From: Faecalicatena contorta
GTDB taxonomy: Bacteria; Bacillota; Clostridia; Lachnospirales; Lachnospiraceae
NCBI RefSeq assembly: GCF_003149105.1
Contig: NZ_QGDS01000010.1
Location: 86,069 to 150,068, forward strand
Reading direction: 5' to 3'
Length of the DNA: 64,000 nt
Below, piece after piece: positions 1-8,272 of this stretch (position 1 is its first letter; every line of letters begins with the position of its first letter). Below the pieces are notes generated by a model. That model was not told where the DNA came from. It saw only the letters and a list, made by a program, of their open reading frames with translations, and searched no databases. The position numbers were made by a program, and so were the translations under genes.

Positions 1-941
1 TTTGCGGTCACCGCATCAAACAATACGGATAATACAATCAGTGTACCGATAAAACAGTTTTCCAGAAGCGAAGGAATTCCAAGAATAACAATACCGTTTT
101 TCAAAAATGCAATAAATAAAACGCCTGCCAGTGTTCCGATAACACTTCCTCGTTTTCCGTTTCCCTTGGCTCCTGTACCACCAATAGTTACCGCCGCAAT
201 ACAGGCAATCGGCAGGTCAGAACCAATAGTCATCTCTACACTTCCCATTCTTGCAATATAAAGCATTGCTGCAAATGCCGCGATTCCTCCTGAGATGCAG
301 TAAGAAACCAGGCGAATTTTTTTCACATTAATCCCACTTAGGTTTGCCGACTGGGGATTACAGCCTGTAGCATAAATATACCGTCCGAAACGCCGGTACA
401 TTAAAAAGTAATAAAATACTGCATATACCACAATAATCAATACTAACAGCACCGGTATTCCCAGTACCTTTGCTCTTGTGACGGCTCCCCAGCTGGGATT
501 TAAACCGGTCAGCCATTTTCCGCCGAGAAGGGCAAAGATAACTGCTTTCCATATATTCATAGTGGCAATCGTTACAATGAGATCAGGAATATTGAACTTG
601 GATACAAGAAATCCATTCATAAATCCTACCGCGATGCCAATCAGCACTGCTGTAATTATGATTACAAAAATATTAACTTTTGCCTGAAGCATATATCCGA
701 TAACAATTGCAATAACCCCCATTACAGAACCGACAGATAAGTCAATTCCTCCCAGAAGCATTACGATTGTCATTCCGATACTAACCATAGCAATTTCCGC
801 ATTGTTCTGCACTACACGGATTAAGTTATCCACTGTCAGAAAGTTGGGCGCAAGTATTCCAAACAATATAATTTCCACAGCCAGAAGTAAAAACGTAACA
901 TACTCTCTTCTCCCTGGTTTGGGGACATATTTCTTCAACAT
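1..941 (-). CDS. Ribose/AI-2-type ABC transporter permease, cut by left edge
   Basis: This is an integral-membrane subunit of a sugar importer (RbsC/LsrC family). Reading leftward from the ATG at 941, the frame is open to the window edge (over 310 codons). It shows the family hallmark 'GMTIVMLLGGIDLSVGSV' after about 60 residues and a hydrophobic C-terminal part resembling the last helix of RbsC, so only a few codons are probably missing. It is the last visible gene of the operon that runs from the binding protein at 4950 through the ATPase and the M20 enzyme, with a 21-bp gap to the M20 stop. A second permease could lie beyond the edge. The family is clear; the substrate is unknown. Confidence 0.88.
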   Translation of the reverse strand, partial: MLKKYVPKPGRREYVTFLLLAVEIILFGILAPNFLTVDNLIRVVQNNAEIAMVSIGMTIVMLLGGIDLSVGSVMGVIAIVIGYMLQAKVNIFVIIITAVLIGIAVGFMNGFLVSKFNIPDLIVTIATMNIWKAVIFALLGGKWLTGLNPSWGAVTRAKVLGIPVLLVLIIVVYAVFYYFLMYRRFGRYIYATGCNPQSANLSGINVKKIRLVSYCISGGIAAFAAMLYIARMGSVEMTIGSDLPIACIAAVTIGGTGAKGNGKRGSVIGTLAGVLFIAFLKNGIVILGIPSLLENCFIGTLIVLSVLFDAVTA

Positions 942-962
942 CCGAATTTACCTCCATCCTCT

Positions 963-2273
963 CTATGCATCCTGCACACCGCACCAGTCCATTAAAATGG
1001 ATGCTATCATTTTCGTGCAGGTTACCAGTTCCTCTATTTCAATAAACTCATCTGCCTGATGTGCCAGCCTTGGATCACCAGGGCCGATGTTAAGAGTCGG
1101 AATTCCCACGTTGCAGAACCATCCCATATCTGTATGGCAGCAGATTCCTTCCACAATGGAATCCGGGTTTACTTCCTGCGCACTGTCCCTTGCAATCTGG
1201 AAAAACGGCTGGTCGTCCAGTGTTTCTCCGCAGTCCGCATCAATAAGCCATTCTATCTGAGGCACGTTGTCTTTAAGCCATGGGTCTGTCTGTGCCACAG
1301 CCTGTACAAAATCCTCGATTTCCTTCTTTACTTTAGAGCCCAGTCCGTTTTCATCCTTCTCAGACGGAAGATACTGGGCATTAAATGTAAGCTCCGCCCT
1401 GTTTGCAAATGTAGTCGGGTACTCTCCTGCATGGAATTCAGCAATATGTATCTGGCATGGAATGGGCAGATATTTGTGCTCTTTTGTCACGGACCATTCT
1501 TTATTCAGCCTTCTGAATTGCTCCAGATAAAGGGAAGCTTTATCAATAGCATCTACGGCTCCGCCGGTTCTGAAATCCCCCTGCTTCAACTCAATATGTC
1601 CTGCTCTGCCTTCTATCGTAAGTTTTCCCCACAAAATCCCCCTGCACAGTGGTGCAATTTTCAGATGTGTCGGCTCTGTAATCAGGCATCCGTCAGCACG
1701 GTACCCTTCAGCCACCAGCGCCAGTGTTCCCATACCGCCTGCTTCTTCGTCTACTACAGTGCCAATCATGGCATCTCCTTTTAACTGAAGCCCGCTTTTT
1801 TGTATCGCTTTCAGGGCTGCTGTCATGGCTGCAATTCCACCTTTCATGTCAACTGCCCCACGTCCGTAAAGTCTGTTACCGGAAATTTCTGCTCCAAATG
1901 GGTCTTTTGTCCATTTACTCCCTCTCTGCACCACATCGATATGTCCTGACATCATCATTGATTTTCCGCCGCCGCATCCCTCTAATTTAGCAAATAAATT
2001 CGGACGGTTTTCAAAAGTATGGTCTGCATAATAACCTGCTTTTCCTTCATATTCTGCAAGTTTTTCTGCGTCAGGATAAGTAAACTCCGTCTTCATTCCC
2101 ATGTCTTCCAGATATACTTTTAAAACCTCCTGTGCCAGTCCTTCTTTTTTGTAGACATCCTCTTCGTCAAAATAAGGATTTACACTGGGCACCTCGATTA
2201 ATGCCTGAAGCAGCCCTACTACTTCCTGCTTATTTTCCTCTATCCACTGATATACAAGTTCCTTTTGATTCAT
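963..2273 (-). CDS. M20 family metallo-deacylase/peptidase (ArgE/DapE-like)
   Basis: This is a cytoplasmic zinc hydrolase of the ArgE/DapE/ACY1 family that removes an acyl or aminoacyl group from an amide. The 436-residue length is normal. The metal-site signatures are visible: 'GHIDVV' near residue 110, 'GAVDMKGG' near 140 and 'VVDEEAGG' near 174, with a late His in 'HQADEFIE'. Its start codon overlaps the stop of the upstream ATPase by 4 bp, so the two are translationally coupled, and a permease follows. An M20 enzyme inside a ribose-type ABC operon suggests that the imported compound carries an amide-linked group, or that the enzyme acts on a by-product; this is inference. The exact substrate cannot be named. 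Confidence 0.85.
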   Translation of the reverse strand: MNQKELVYQWIEENKQEVVGLLQALIEVPSVNPYFDEEDVYKKEGLAQEVLKVYLEDMGMKTEFTYPDAEKLAEYEGKAGYYADHTFENRPNLFAKLEGCGGGKSMMMSGHIDVVQRGSKWTKDPFGAEISGNRLYGRGAVDMKGGIAAMTAALKAIQKSGLQLKGDAMIGTVVDEEAGGMGTLALVAEGYRADGCLITEPTHLKIAPLCRGILWGKLTIEGRAGHIELKQGDFRTGGAVDAIDKASLYLEQFRRLNKEWSVTKEHKYLPIPCQIHIAEFHAGEYPTTFANRAELTFNAQYLPSEKDENGLGSKVKKEIEDFVQAVAQTDPWLKDNVPQIEWLIDADCGETLDDQPFFQIARDSAQEVNPDSIVEGICCHTDMGWFCNVGIPTLNIGPGDPRLAHQADEFIEIEELVTCTKMIASILMDWCGVQDA

Positions 2274-3841
2274 CCCGCTACCTCCTGGTCTTCCTTCAAA
2301 TTCAATGCATTCTTCAGCACATCCTCTTCTGTAACAGTATTTCTGTCGAATCTGGCTGTTATTTTTCCTTTATACAAAGTAATAATATTGTCACTGAGCT
2401 CCATAACCTCCGGTAAATCAGAAGATATTACAATAACCGCCACTCCTGTCTTCGCCAGTTCAATTACGTATTTGTGTATCTCAGTTTTTGTCATTACATC
2501 AATACCGCGGGTCGGTTCATCCAGAATCAATACCTTGGGCTCCTGCAAAAGCCAGCGGCAAAACAGGACTTTCTGCTGCCCTCCGCCGCTCAGGCTGTTG
2601 ACACTTATAGACTGGCCCGGTGTCTTGATGCTGTATTTATCAATATTATCCTGTACGACCCGTTTCTCTTTTTTCTTATTGATAATTCCAATTTTATTTG
2701 AGAGACTGTCCAGGAAAGAGACACTCATGTTATCCCTGACTGGATGTATATCAAACAGGCCCTGCGCCCCCCGGTCTTCGGGTACATAGAATATACGCTT
2801 TTCAATTGCCTCATTGATGGATATCCGGCTGATATCCTGCCCCTCAAAAAGTATTTGCCCGCGCTCTGCACTTGTCTCTCCAAAGATAGCTCTGGCAACT
2901 TCAGACCTTCCGGCACCGACCAGACCGTACATTCCAAGAATCTGCCCCGGCTTCACTTCAAAGGAAATATCCTGAAACGCGGATTTATATGATAAATTCT
3001 TAACCTCCAGAATCGCTTTCTCTCCCCATGTCCGTTCTTCATATACGCTCATATTAATTTTTCTGCCTGACATTGCTGTAATAATTGTTTCCTCTGTAGC
3101 TTCCTGCGGAAGAAGAGTACCGGTCAGGCATCCATCCCTTAAAACAATAATATCATCGGATATTCTCAAAATTTCAGGGATTCTGTGGCTGATGTACATA
3201 ATGCTTACTCCGCGTTTTTTTAAATCGGCAATAATTTCAAACAGTTTTTCAGATTCGTTATGACTCAAAATGGAGGTAGGCTCATCCAAAATCAGTATCT
3301 TGCATTTCTTATAAATACCTCTGGCAATGAGCACCAGCTGCTGATTTCCTATAGACAGTTTGCTCATGGTCAGATGAAGAATATCCCCGGAGAGCCCTAC
3401 CATTTTCAGTGCTTCCTTAGCTTCCTCGTACATTTCCGTCCACTGGATTGTCTTGTTTTTACTTACCAGCTCATTGCCCATAAAGATATTTTCCAGCACA
3501 GACATATCCGCAAAAATATTCGGCTCCTGATACACAATTGAAATACCCTTTTTCACCGCATCTAACGGAGAATTGAGACTCAGCTTTTCTCCTTGAAAAT
3601 AAATATGGCCCCTGTCATTTTTCAGGGCACCGGCAATAATCTTCATCAACGTGGATTTACCTGCACCATTCTCTCCAATTACAGACAGAACCTCTCCTTT
3701 TTTCAGTTCAAAGCTAACATTCTGAAGGGCCTTTACTCCGCCGAATGACTTGCTCACTCCCTCTGCTTTTAAAATGATTTCTTCTGCCAACTTCTTTCTC
3801 TCCTCTCTACTAAAGGAAGGGAGCATATCCTGCGTCTTCAC
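2270..3841 (-). CDS. Double-domain sugar ABC transporter ATPase (RbsA/LsrA type)
   Basis: This cytoplasmic energising subunit has two fused nucleotide-binding domains (523 residues, normal for RbsA). The N-terminal domain has the Walker A 'GENGAGKST', the signature-like 'LSIGNQQLV' and the Walker B 'LILDEPTS'. The C-terminal domain has a degenerate Walker A ('GLVGAGRSE', usual for the family), the signature 'LSGGGQQKV' (usual form LSGGNQQKV) and 'LILDEPTRGID'. The start used is GTG at 3841; an ATG five codons further in is an alternative. It lies 50 bp after the binding protein and overlaps the M20 gene by 4 bp. Confidence 0.92.
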   Translation of the reverse strand: MKTQDMLPSFSREERKKLAEEIILKAEGVSKSFGGVKALQNVSFELKKGEVLSVIGENGAGKSTLMKIIAGALKNDRGHIYFQGEKLSLNSPLDAVKKGISIVYQEPNIFADMSVLENIFMGNELVSKNKTIQWTEMYEEAKEALKMVGLSGDILHLTMSKLSIGNQQLVLIARGIYKKCKILILDEPTSILSHNESEKLFEIIADLKKRGVSIMYISHRIPEILRISDDIIVLRDGCLTGTLLPQEATEETIITAMSGRKINMSVYEERTWGEKAILEVKNLSYKSAFQDISFEVKPGQILGMYGLVGAGRSEVARAIFGETSAERGQILFEGQDISRISINEAIEKRIFYVPEDRGAQGLFDIHPVRDNMSVSFLDSLSNKIGIINKKKEKRVVQDNIDKYSIKTPGQSISVNSLSGGGQQKVLFCRWLLQEPKVLILDEPTRGIDVMTKTEIHKYVIELAKTGVAVIVISSDLPEVMELSDNIITLYKGKITARFDRNTVTEEDVLKNALNLKEDQEVAG

Positions 3842-3891
3842 TTTGAATATACTCCCTATTTCCCGGTGCCTAACTTCTGCCCGGACCTTGT

Positions 3892-4950
3892 CTAGAAATC
3901 AAAATCATCCACATTATCTTTTGTGATAATCAACGGTTCTCCTAATAGTAAAATTTTATTTTCAGCATCCCATTTAACCGGATTGGATACTCCTTCAATC
4001 TCATTTACTTCTTCAAATTCTTTGCCTTCTGCAACCATTTTTCCTGCCCATACAGTCAGATAGCCAAGTTCATACGCATCCCATAAAATGGACTCTTCCA
4101 TAACACCTGCATCAATAAAAGGTTTTACCGTAGCCGGAGACCCGTAGCCAATCACTTTTACTTCTCCAGCTTTTCCTTCCTGCTGAACTGCCTGTGCCAC
4201 ACCTGGAATTGTGGAAGATGCAACTGCAACCAGTCCTTTAAGGTCAGGATATCTGGTCATTAGTTCTTGTGCCTGTTTTAATGCCTGCTCGCTGCTTCCG
4301 CCCTGTGTATAACGGATATCAACAATCTCTATATCCGGATATTTGTTTTTTTGCTGTTCTTCCATGTAAGAAATCCAGGTATTCAGGTTTGTAGCAGTAG
4401 ATTCTCCAGAAACAATACCAACCTGTCCCTTTTCACCAATCTGGGCTGCCAGTCTGTCCATAAGCGTTCTTCCCAGATCTTCATCCAGCGCCTGCGCCAC
4501 ATAAAATTCTCTTGTACTGTCCGGTGCATCAGAGTCACTTGTATACACATGAATTCCTGCTTCCTGCGCCTTTTCAATATATGGATTGGTGGATGAGCTG
4601 TCCAGTACGGATAAGGACATTGCGTTCACACCTTGTTTGATGAGACTGTCCATAATCTTTACCTGCTCTGCTGCGTTGGCCTGTGTAGCTCCGGTATACA
4701 AGAATTCAACTCCCAAATCTTCAGCCGCTTTGTTTCCGCCGTCTTCCATGGCCGTAAAATATGGAATACCAATAAGCTGAGGTATAAATGCAATTTTCAG
4801 CTTATCTCCTGAGCTTTCTGTCTTCTCCTCACTTTTGGTGCCCGTGCCTTTTTCCTCTTCCTTACCAGAGCTTCCACACCCTGCAAGTAAACTTGCTGCC
4901 ATAGCTGCTGCCAGTAATGCCGCCATCATTTTCTTCCATTTGTTTTTCAT
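3892..4950 (-). CDS. Sugar ABC transporter substrate-binding lipoprotein (LsrB/RhaS-like)
   Basis: This is an extracellular binding protein of the periplasmic-binding-protein-1 fold. ATG 4950 was chosen because AGGAGG sits just upstream; an in-frame start 42 bp earlier lacks a site. The N-terminus is a lipoprotein signal (MKNKWKK, hydrophobic stretch, LLAGCGSS lipobox), followed by a charged linker and the mature domain starting 'KLKIAFIPQLIGIPYFTAMEDG'. The pattern (FIPQLIG.PYF, G..A....GV) resembles LsrB and RhaS more than RbsB, so AI-2, rhamnose or a related deoxysugar are possible ligands. It is the first gene of the operon and has a good sigma-A promoter flanked by two operators. Confidence 0.88.
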   Translation of the reverse strand: MKNKWKKMMAALLAAAMAASLLAGCGSSGKEEEKGTGTKSEEKTESSGDKLKIAFIPQLIGIPYFTAMEDGGNKAAEDLGVEFLYTGATQANAAEQVKIMDSLIKQGVNAMSLSVLDSSSTNPYIEKAQEAGIHVYTSDSDAPDSTREFYVAQALDEDLGRTLMDRLAAQIGEKGQVGIVSGESTATNLNTWISYMEEQQKNKYPDIEIVDIRYTQGGSSEQALKQAQELMTRYPDLKGLVAVASSTIPGVAQAVQQEGKAGEVKVIGYGSPATVKPFIDAGVMEESILWDAYELGYLTVWAGKMVAEGKEFEEVNEIEGVSNPVKWDAENKILLLGEPLIITKDNVDDFDF

Positions 4951-4993
4951 ACTTCTTCTCCTCCTTATTCCTTGTTTTCCTGGAAAAACCATC

Positions 4994-5010
4994 TAGTAAA
5001 ACGTTTTTCC
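4994..5010. promoter_or_regulatory. Operator 1 of the first importer operon
   Basis: On the minus strand this reads GGAAAAACGTTTTACTA and has a palindromic core AAAACGTTTT with a central CG, typical of LacI-family sites. It starts about 9 bp after the predicted transcription start. A near-identical copy in opposite orientation lies at 5169-5185 (16 of 17 bases match). It lacks the TG..CA ends of a catabolite-responsive element. The cognate regulator is not obvious in the window. Confidence 0.6.
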
Positions 5011-5025
5011 ATTTTTTATAAATTC

Positions 5026-5054
5026 ATAGTACTTTACAAAAACCCAAAAGTCAA
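5026..5054 (-). promoter_or_regulatory. Sigma-A promoter of the binding-protein/ATPase/M20/permease operon
   Basis: On the minus strand there is a -35 TTGACT (5049-5054), a 17-bp spacer and a -10 TACTAT (5026-5031). The predicted start is near 5019, leaving a leader of about 70 nt before the ATG at 4950. The operator at 4994-5010 sits directly downstream. Confidence 0.65.
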
Positions 5055-5168
5055 TCGTCATTATTTTACTATTTATTTATATATTTTTTGTTTATTTTGA
5101 TGTATTTCTTTGATTTTATAGTCATTTTATACAAATCAAAAATAAATTTTTGTCACATATAGCGTTTT

Positions 5169-5185
5169 GGAAAACCGTTTTACTA
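5169..5185. promoter_or_regulatory. Operator 2 of the first importer operon (inverted copy)
   Basis: On the plus strand this reads GGAAAACCGTTTTACTA. It matches the site at 4994-5010 in inverted orientation, with centres about 175 bp apart on either side of the promoter. The pair is what a looping LacI-type repressor would use. It could also serve as an independent upstream site. Confidence 0.55.
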
Positions 5186-5241
5186 AAGATATTTTGGAAA
5201 CTCCAACTGCTATATCCGCTCCTTCAGATCTCTAGAGAAAC

Positions 5242-5273
5242 AAAAAAATGACAGGTCCCTGAGAGGAGACCTG
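5242..5273 (-). terminator. Intrinsic terminator of the split-transketolase operon
   Basis: On the minus strand CAGGTC and GACCTG arms, extended by CC/GG next to the loop, enclose a short loop and are followed by ATTTTTTTG. It lies 31 bp after the stop of the FGGY kinase, where the long operon should end. Confidence 0.7.
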
Positions 5274-5304
5274 CCATTCATCTGAATTTTCTTTATTACA
5301 TTTT

Positions 5305-6780
5305 TCACTTCGTCAGCACGGTTTTCACCGCTGCCTTCCACCCTGCATATTTCTCTTCTCGCAGCGTCCCATCCATTTCCGGCTCATACTTCACCCGGTT
5401 TAGTTTCTCAAAAATCGTATTATCCCATATGCCCAGAGCAAGCCCTGCTGCATAAGCCGGGCCAATACCGGAAAGTTCTTCGGAATCCGGTACCTGTACG
5501 ACGGCATCCGCAATATCGCTCTGGAACTGCATCAAATAGGTATTTCTCGTGGGGCCGCCGTCTACACGGAGTTCCCCTACTTTGACCCCGGCATCCTCAC
5601 TCATAGCTCTGATGATATCGGTAATCTGGTAAGCGATACATTCCACGCCTGCCCTCACAACTTCTGCTTTACCGGTCGTACGGGTCATTCCCAGGATAGA
5701 GGCCGCTGCGTGGCTGTCCCAGTAAGGTGCTCCCAGGCCGGAAAATGCCGGAACCAGGTAGAGGGAATCGCCTTGCACAGCTTCCTTTGCCAAAGTTTCC
5801 GTTTCACCCGGAGACTGAATCAATTTCAGATCATCTTTCAGCCAGGTAATAACCGCCCCCGTATAATTCAGGTTTCCTTCCAGCACGTAATGGACTTCTC
5901 CCCCTATACTCCACGCCAGAGAAGTTACAACCCCGTGGGTGCTCAGAACCGGAGTTCCGCCAATATTCATCATAATGGAGGAGCCTGTTCCGTAGGTAGA
6001 CTTCGTCATTCCAGGCTGTAAGCAGCCCTGTCCAAACAGAGAACCATGCGAATCTCCTAACACTCCATGAATCGGGATTGAGCGGGGGAGTACCCCTTCA
6101 AAGTCTGTCTCTCCAAAATTTGAATCTGAATCACAGACCTCGGCCATATTCTTTGCATTAATACCGAATAACATGCATACCTCTTCATCCCATTTTAAAT
6201 CAAAGATGTTAAATAACTGAGTTCTTGAGGCATTAGAATAATCCGTCTTATATGACTGGCCTTTTGTCAGTTTATACACCAGCCAGCTATCAATGGTTCC
6301 ATGACAGATATTCCCTGCATCTGCTCTTTCTTTTGCCCCTTCTACATTTTCCAAAATCCAGGAAATTTTGGCGGCCGGGAAATAGGGAGACAAATTCATC
6401 CCCGTTTTCTTACGGATATTCTCTGCCTCTCCTAGTTTTTCTATCCGCTCACAGATTTCTGCTGCTCTGGCGCACTGCCATACAATTGCATTTCCCAAAG
6501 GTTCCCCAGTTGTTTTATCCCATGCCAGGGAGGTTTCACGCTGGTTGCTGATACCCGCACCTATAATCTTTGTCTTATCAATTCCTTCCGTAAGCTGGGC
6601 CACTACATCAATGACATTTGTATAAATCTCAGAGGGATTGTGGGATACCCATCCTTTTTCATTAATAATCTGTTCATGAGATCTGTCTGTACGCTTAATC
6701 AGACTTCCCCTCTCATCAAACAGCAGTGCCTTCGTTCCCTGGGTGCTTTGGTCAATGCTAATAATATATTGTTCCGCCAT
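5305..6780 (-). CDS. FGGY-family carbohydrate kinase, glycerol-kinase-like
   Basis: This cytoplasmic ATP-dependent kinase phosphorylates a polyol or ketose. The 491-residue length is normal for the family. Visible features are the N-terminal phosphate-binding stretch 'ISIDQSTQGTKALLFD' (residues 7-22), 'QRE' at 80-82 as in GlpK, 'YSNASRT' at 181-187, 'GVLGDSHGSLFGQ' around the probable catalytic Asp 243, and 'YGTGS' at 263-267. These favour the GlpK branch over the xylulokinase branch, but the usual GDQQAA is GDSHGS, so glycerol is not assured. It is the last gene of the split-transketolase operon and is followed by a terminator. A ketose, glyceraldehyde, dihydroxyacetone or glycerol are all possible substrates; the context suggests it handles an intermediate of that pathway. 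Confidence 0.85.
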   Translation of the reverse strand: MAEQYIISIDQSTQGTKALLFDERGSLIKRTDRSHEQIINEKGWVSHNPSEIYTNVIDVVAQLTEGIDKTKIIGAGISNQRETSLAWDKTTGEPLGNAIVWQCARAAEICERIEKLGEAENIRKKTGMNLSPYFPAAKISWILENVEGAKERADAGNICHGTIDSWLVYKLTKGQSYKTDYSNASRTQLFNIFDLKWDEEVCMLFGINAKNMAEVCDSDSNFGETDFEGVLPRSIPIHGVLGDSHGSLFGQGCLQPGMTKSTYGTGSSIMMNIGGTPVLSTHGVVTSLAWSIGGEVHYVLEGNLNYTGAVITWLKDDLKLIQSPGETETLAKEAVQGDSLYLVPAFSGLGAPYWDSHAAASILGMTRTTGKAEVVRAGVECIAYQITDIIRAMSEDAGVKVGELRVDGGPTRNTYLMQFQSDIADAVVQVPDSEELSGIGPAYAAGLALGIWDNTIFEKLNRVKYEPEMDGTLREEKYAGWKAAVKTVLTK

Positions 6781-6836
6781 AGTGCTGCTCCTTTATATGT
6801 CTCTAAAATTTCTCACGCTGTATAAGGCAAAATCAT

Positions 6837-7721
6837 TCACAGTTCTGCCTTCAGAACCTCTTCTCTTAATGGTATGGAGGCTGTTGCTCCCTGACGGGAT
6901 ACTGCCATTGCAGATGCCTTCGCCGCCAATGCAAGACCTTCTGGTACTGGAAGTCCTTGAATAACTGAAGAAATGAAATATCCGGTAAATGTATCTCCCG
7001 CTGCCGTAGTATCAACCACTTTTACTCTGTAAATCCCCTGTCTGTACTGCTCATCCCTGTACTGGTAAACAGCTCCGTTTCCTCCCAGCGTCAGCACAAC
7101 CTTTGCATTGGGATAGATGGTTTTCAGTTTCTCCAACACCTCCTCCGTATCTGTCTCACCAGTTACCTGTTCTCCCTCAATCTCATTAAGCAGAAACATA
7201 GAAATTTTTCCGAAATCGCAAGCATCCAAGGCGCTGTCATAAGGTGATGGATTCAGAATAATCATCATGCCCCGCTCATAAGCCTGGTCTATGATGTAAT
7301 CCAGCAGATTCACTTCATTTTGAAGCAGCAGAATATCCCCCTTTTCAAAGTGGCTCAGCACCTCATCCACGTATTCCTCCGTAATCCGCCTGTTCGCACC
7401 GCCGTACAGCAGGATGCAGTTTTGCCCCTCCTTATCCACCTGAATGATGGTGTGTCCTGATTTACCTGAAATTGTACGGATATAGTCGGTTTTTACACAG
7501 CCTTCCTCACAGGCTTTCAAAAGTTCCCCGCCTTCTTCGCCCACCATTCCGGCGTGATACACGGATACCCCTGCCCTGGCAAGTGCAATGGACTGGTTCA
7601 GCCCCTTTCCCCCGCAGAATATATCAATGCCAAAGGAGGCCAGCGTCTCTCCCGGCGCCACCATATGGTCAACAGAATACACATAATCTAAATTTAATGA
7701 TCCAAAATTTAATACCTTCAT
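6837..7721 (-). CDS. rbsK: Ribokinase-family (PfkB) sugar kinase
   Basis: This cytoplasmic kinase is typical of ribokinase (294 residues). It carries the PfkB signature 1 'GGKGLNQS' (residues 37-44) and signature 2 'DTTAAGDTFTGYF' with the catalytic Asp at about 243. RbsK makes ribose 5-phosphate from D-ribose; relatives take deoxyribose or other pentoses. It lies 27 bp after rbsD and 56 bp before the FGGY kinase in the same operon. Direct adjacency to RbsD supports a ribose-like pyranose/furanose substrate, but a second, different kinase follows, so the operon may process more than one sugar or phosphorylate at two steps. Confidence 0.85.
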   Translation of the reverse strand: MKVLNFGSLNLDYVYSVDHMVAPGETLASFGIDIFCGGKGLNQSIALARAGVSVYHAGMVGEEGGELLKACEEGCVKTDYIRTISGKSGHTIIQVDKEGQNCILLYGGANRRITEEYVDEVLSHFEKGDILLLQNEVNLLDYIIDQAYERGMMIILNPSPYDSALDACDFGKISMFLLNEIEGEQVTGETDTEEVLEKLKTIYPNAKVVLTLGGNGAVYQYRDEQYRQGIYRVKVVDTTAAGDTFTGYFISSVIQGLPVPEGLALAAKASAMAVSRQGATASIPLREEVLKAEL

Positions 7722-7748
7722 AATTATTGTCCCTCAAAGTTTCTTATG

Positions 7749-8150
7749 TCAGGCCGGAAATGCAACGCCAGCTCTCAATATAATGTTTGGATAAGGTGTG
7801 AACTCTCCTGTCCGTATTACAAACTTGATATTCTTCGTCATTTTTTTTAATTCTATATGGCTGACCCTCTCTGACCCTACACCAGGGAGCTTCCCCTGTA
7901 TATAAGAAAGTAACTCCTGATTCTTCTCTGCAATTTCTTCTGCCAGGATATAATATTCCACTTCCGCCTCGTCCAGCACTGCATCCATTACCTGCCGGAA
8001 TCCAGGAACTCCCCCGCACAAAGCCAGGTCCACAATCTCCACATCCTTTGGGACAGGCATCCCGCCATCCGCTATCATAAATCTATCTTTATGCCCCAGG
8101 CCGGCAATCAATCCTGCTAATTGTGCATTTATAATACCTCTTTTTTTCAT
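7749..8150 (-). CDS. rbsD: RbsD-type D-ribose pyranase / sugar mutarotase
   Basis: This is a small cytoplasmic decameric enzyme that speeds exchange between pyranose and furanose forms so that the kinase can use the sugar. The 133-residue length fits RbsD (131-139). Recognisable stretches are 'LGHKDRFMIADGGMPVP' near the N-terminus (catalytic His and Asp), 'GVPGFRQVM' in the middle and the C-terminal 'IRTGEFTPYPNIILRAGV'. It follows the permease across a gap that holds a long perfect hairpin. A pyranase implies that the substrate forms a pyranose ring, which argues against branched furanose-only sugars such as apiose. Confidence 0.9.
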   Translation of the reverse strand: MKKRGIINAQLAGLIAGLGHKDRFMIADGGMPVPKDVEIVDLALCGGVPGFRQVMDAVLDEAEVEYYILAEEIAEKNQELLSYIQGKLPGVGSERVSHIELKKMTKNIKFVIRTGEFTPYPNIILRAGVAFPA

Positions 8151-8191
8151 ACCGTTTACCCCTTCTTTTCAGAATATTCTGAATACGGCTC

Positions 8192-8234
8192 TCAAGAGGG
8201 TCAGTCCCTTTTCAAAAGGGACTGACCCTCTTGA
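8192..8234. repeat. 21-bp perfect inverted repeat between rbsC and rbsD
   Basis: Arms at 8192-8212 and 8214-8234 are perfectly complementary with a one-base centre. Each arm holds GGGTCAGTCCC followed by TTTT toward the centre. In the minus-strand mRNA it forms a very stable hairpin in the gap between importer genes and rbsD. It may be a processing/stability element or a small palindromic repeat. It lacks a T-tract after the stem on the minus strand, so plain termination is unlikely. Confidence 0.7.
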
Positions 8235-8238
8235 TGAC

Positions 8239-8268
8239 CTCCTGATGGCCTCCTGATCTTCTCCTGAT
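8239..8268 (-). repeat. Three direct repeats of ATCAGGAG with 11-bp period
   Basis: On the minus strand ATCAGGAG occurs at 8261-8268, 8250-8257 and 8239-8246, exactly 11 bp apart, directly after the rbsC stop. Each copy contains a Shine-Dalgarno-like AGGAG but no start codon follows at normal distance. The hairpin at 8192-8234 comes next. Confidence 0.6.
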
Positions 8269-8272
8269 CTTT

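Noticed and set aside
1059..1784. 241-codon plus-strand frame opposite the M20 gene
   Set aside because: Antisense to a gene with full M20 motifs; composition (Cys/Phe/His-rich) is typical of a reverse-strand shadow.
4994..5010. Catabolite-responsive element (CcpA box)
   Set aside because: The central CG and flanking A/T runs fit loosely, but the TG...CA ends at the required spacing are missing, and an almost identical inverted partner points to a dedicated regulator.
8192..8234. Intrinsic terminator between rbsC and rbsD
   Set aside because: The stem is perfect but no T-tract follows on the minus strand, and rbsD lacks an evident promoter of its own.
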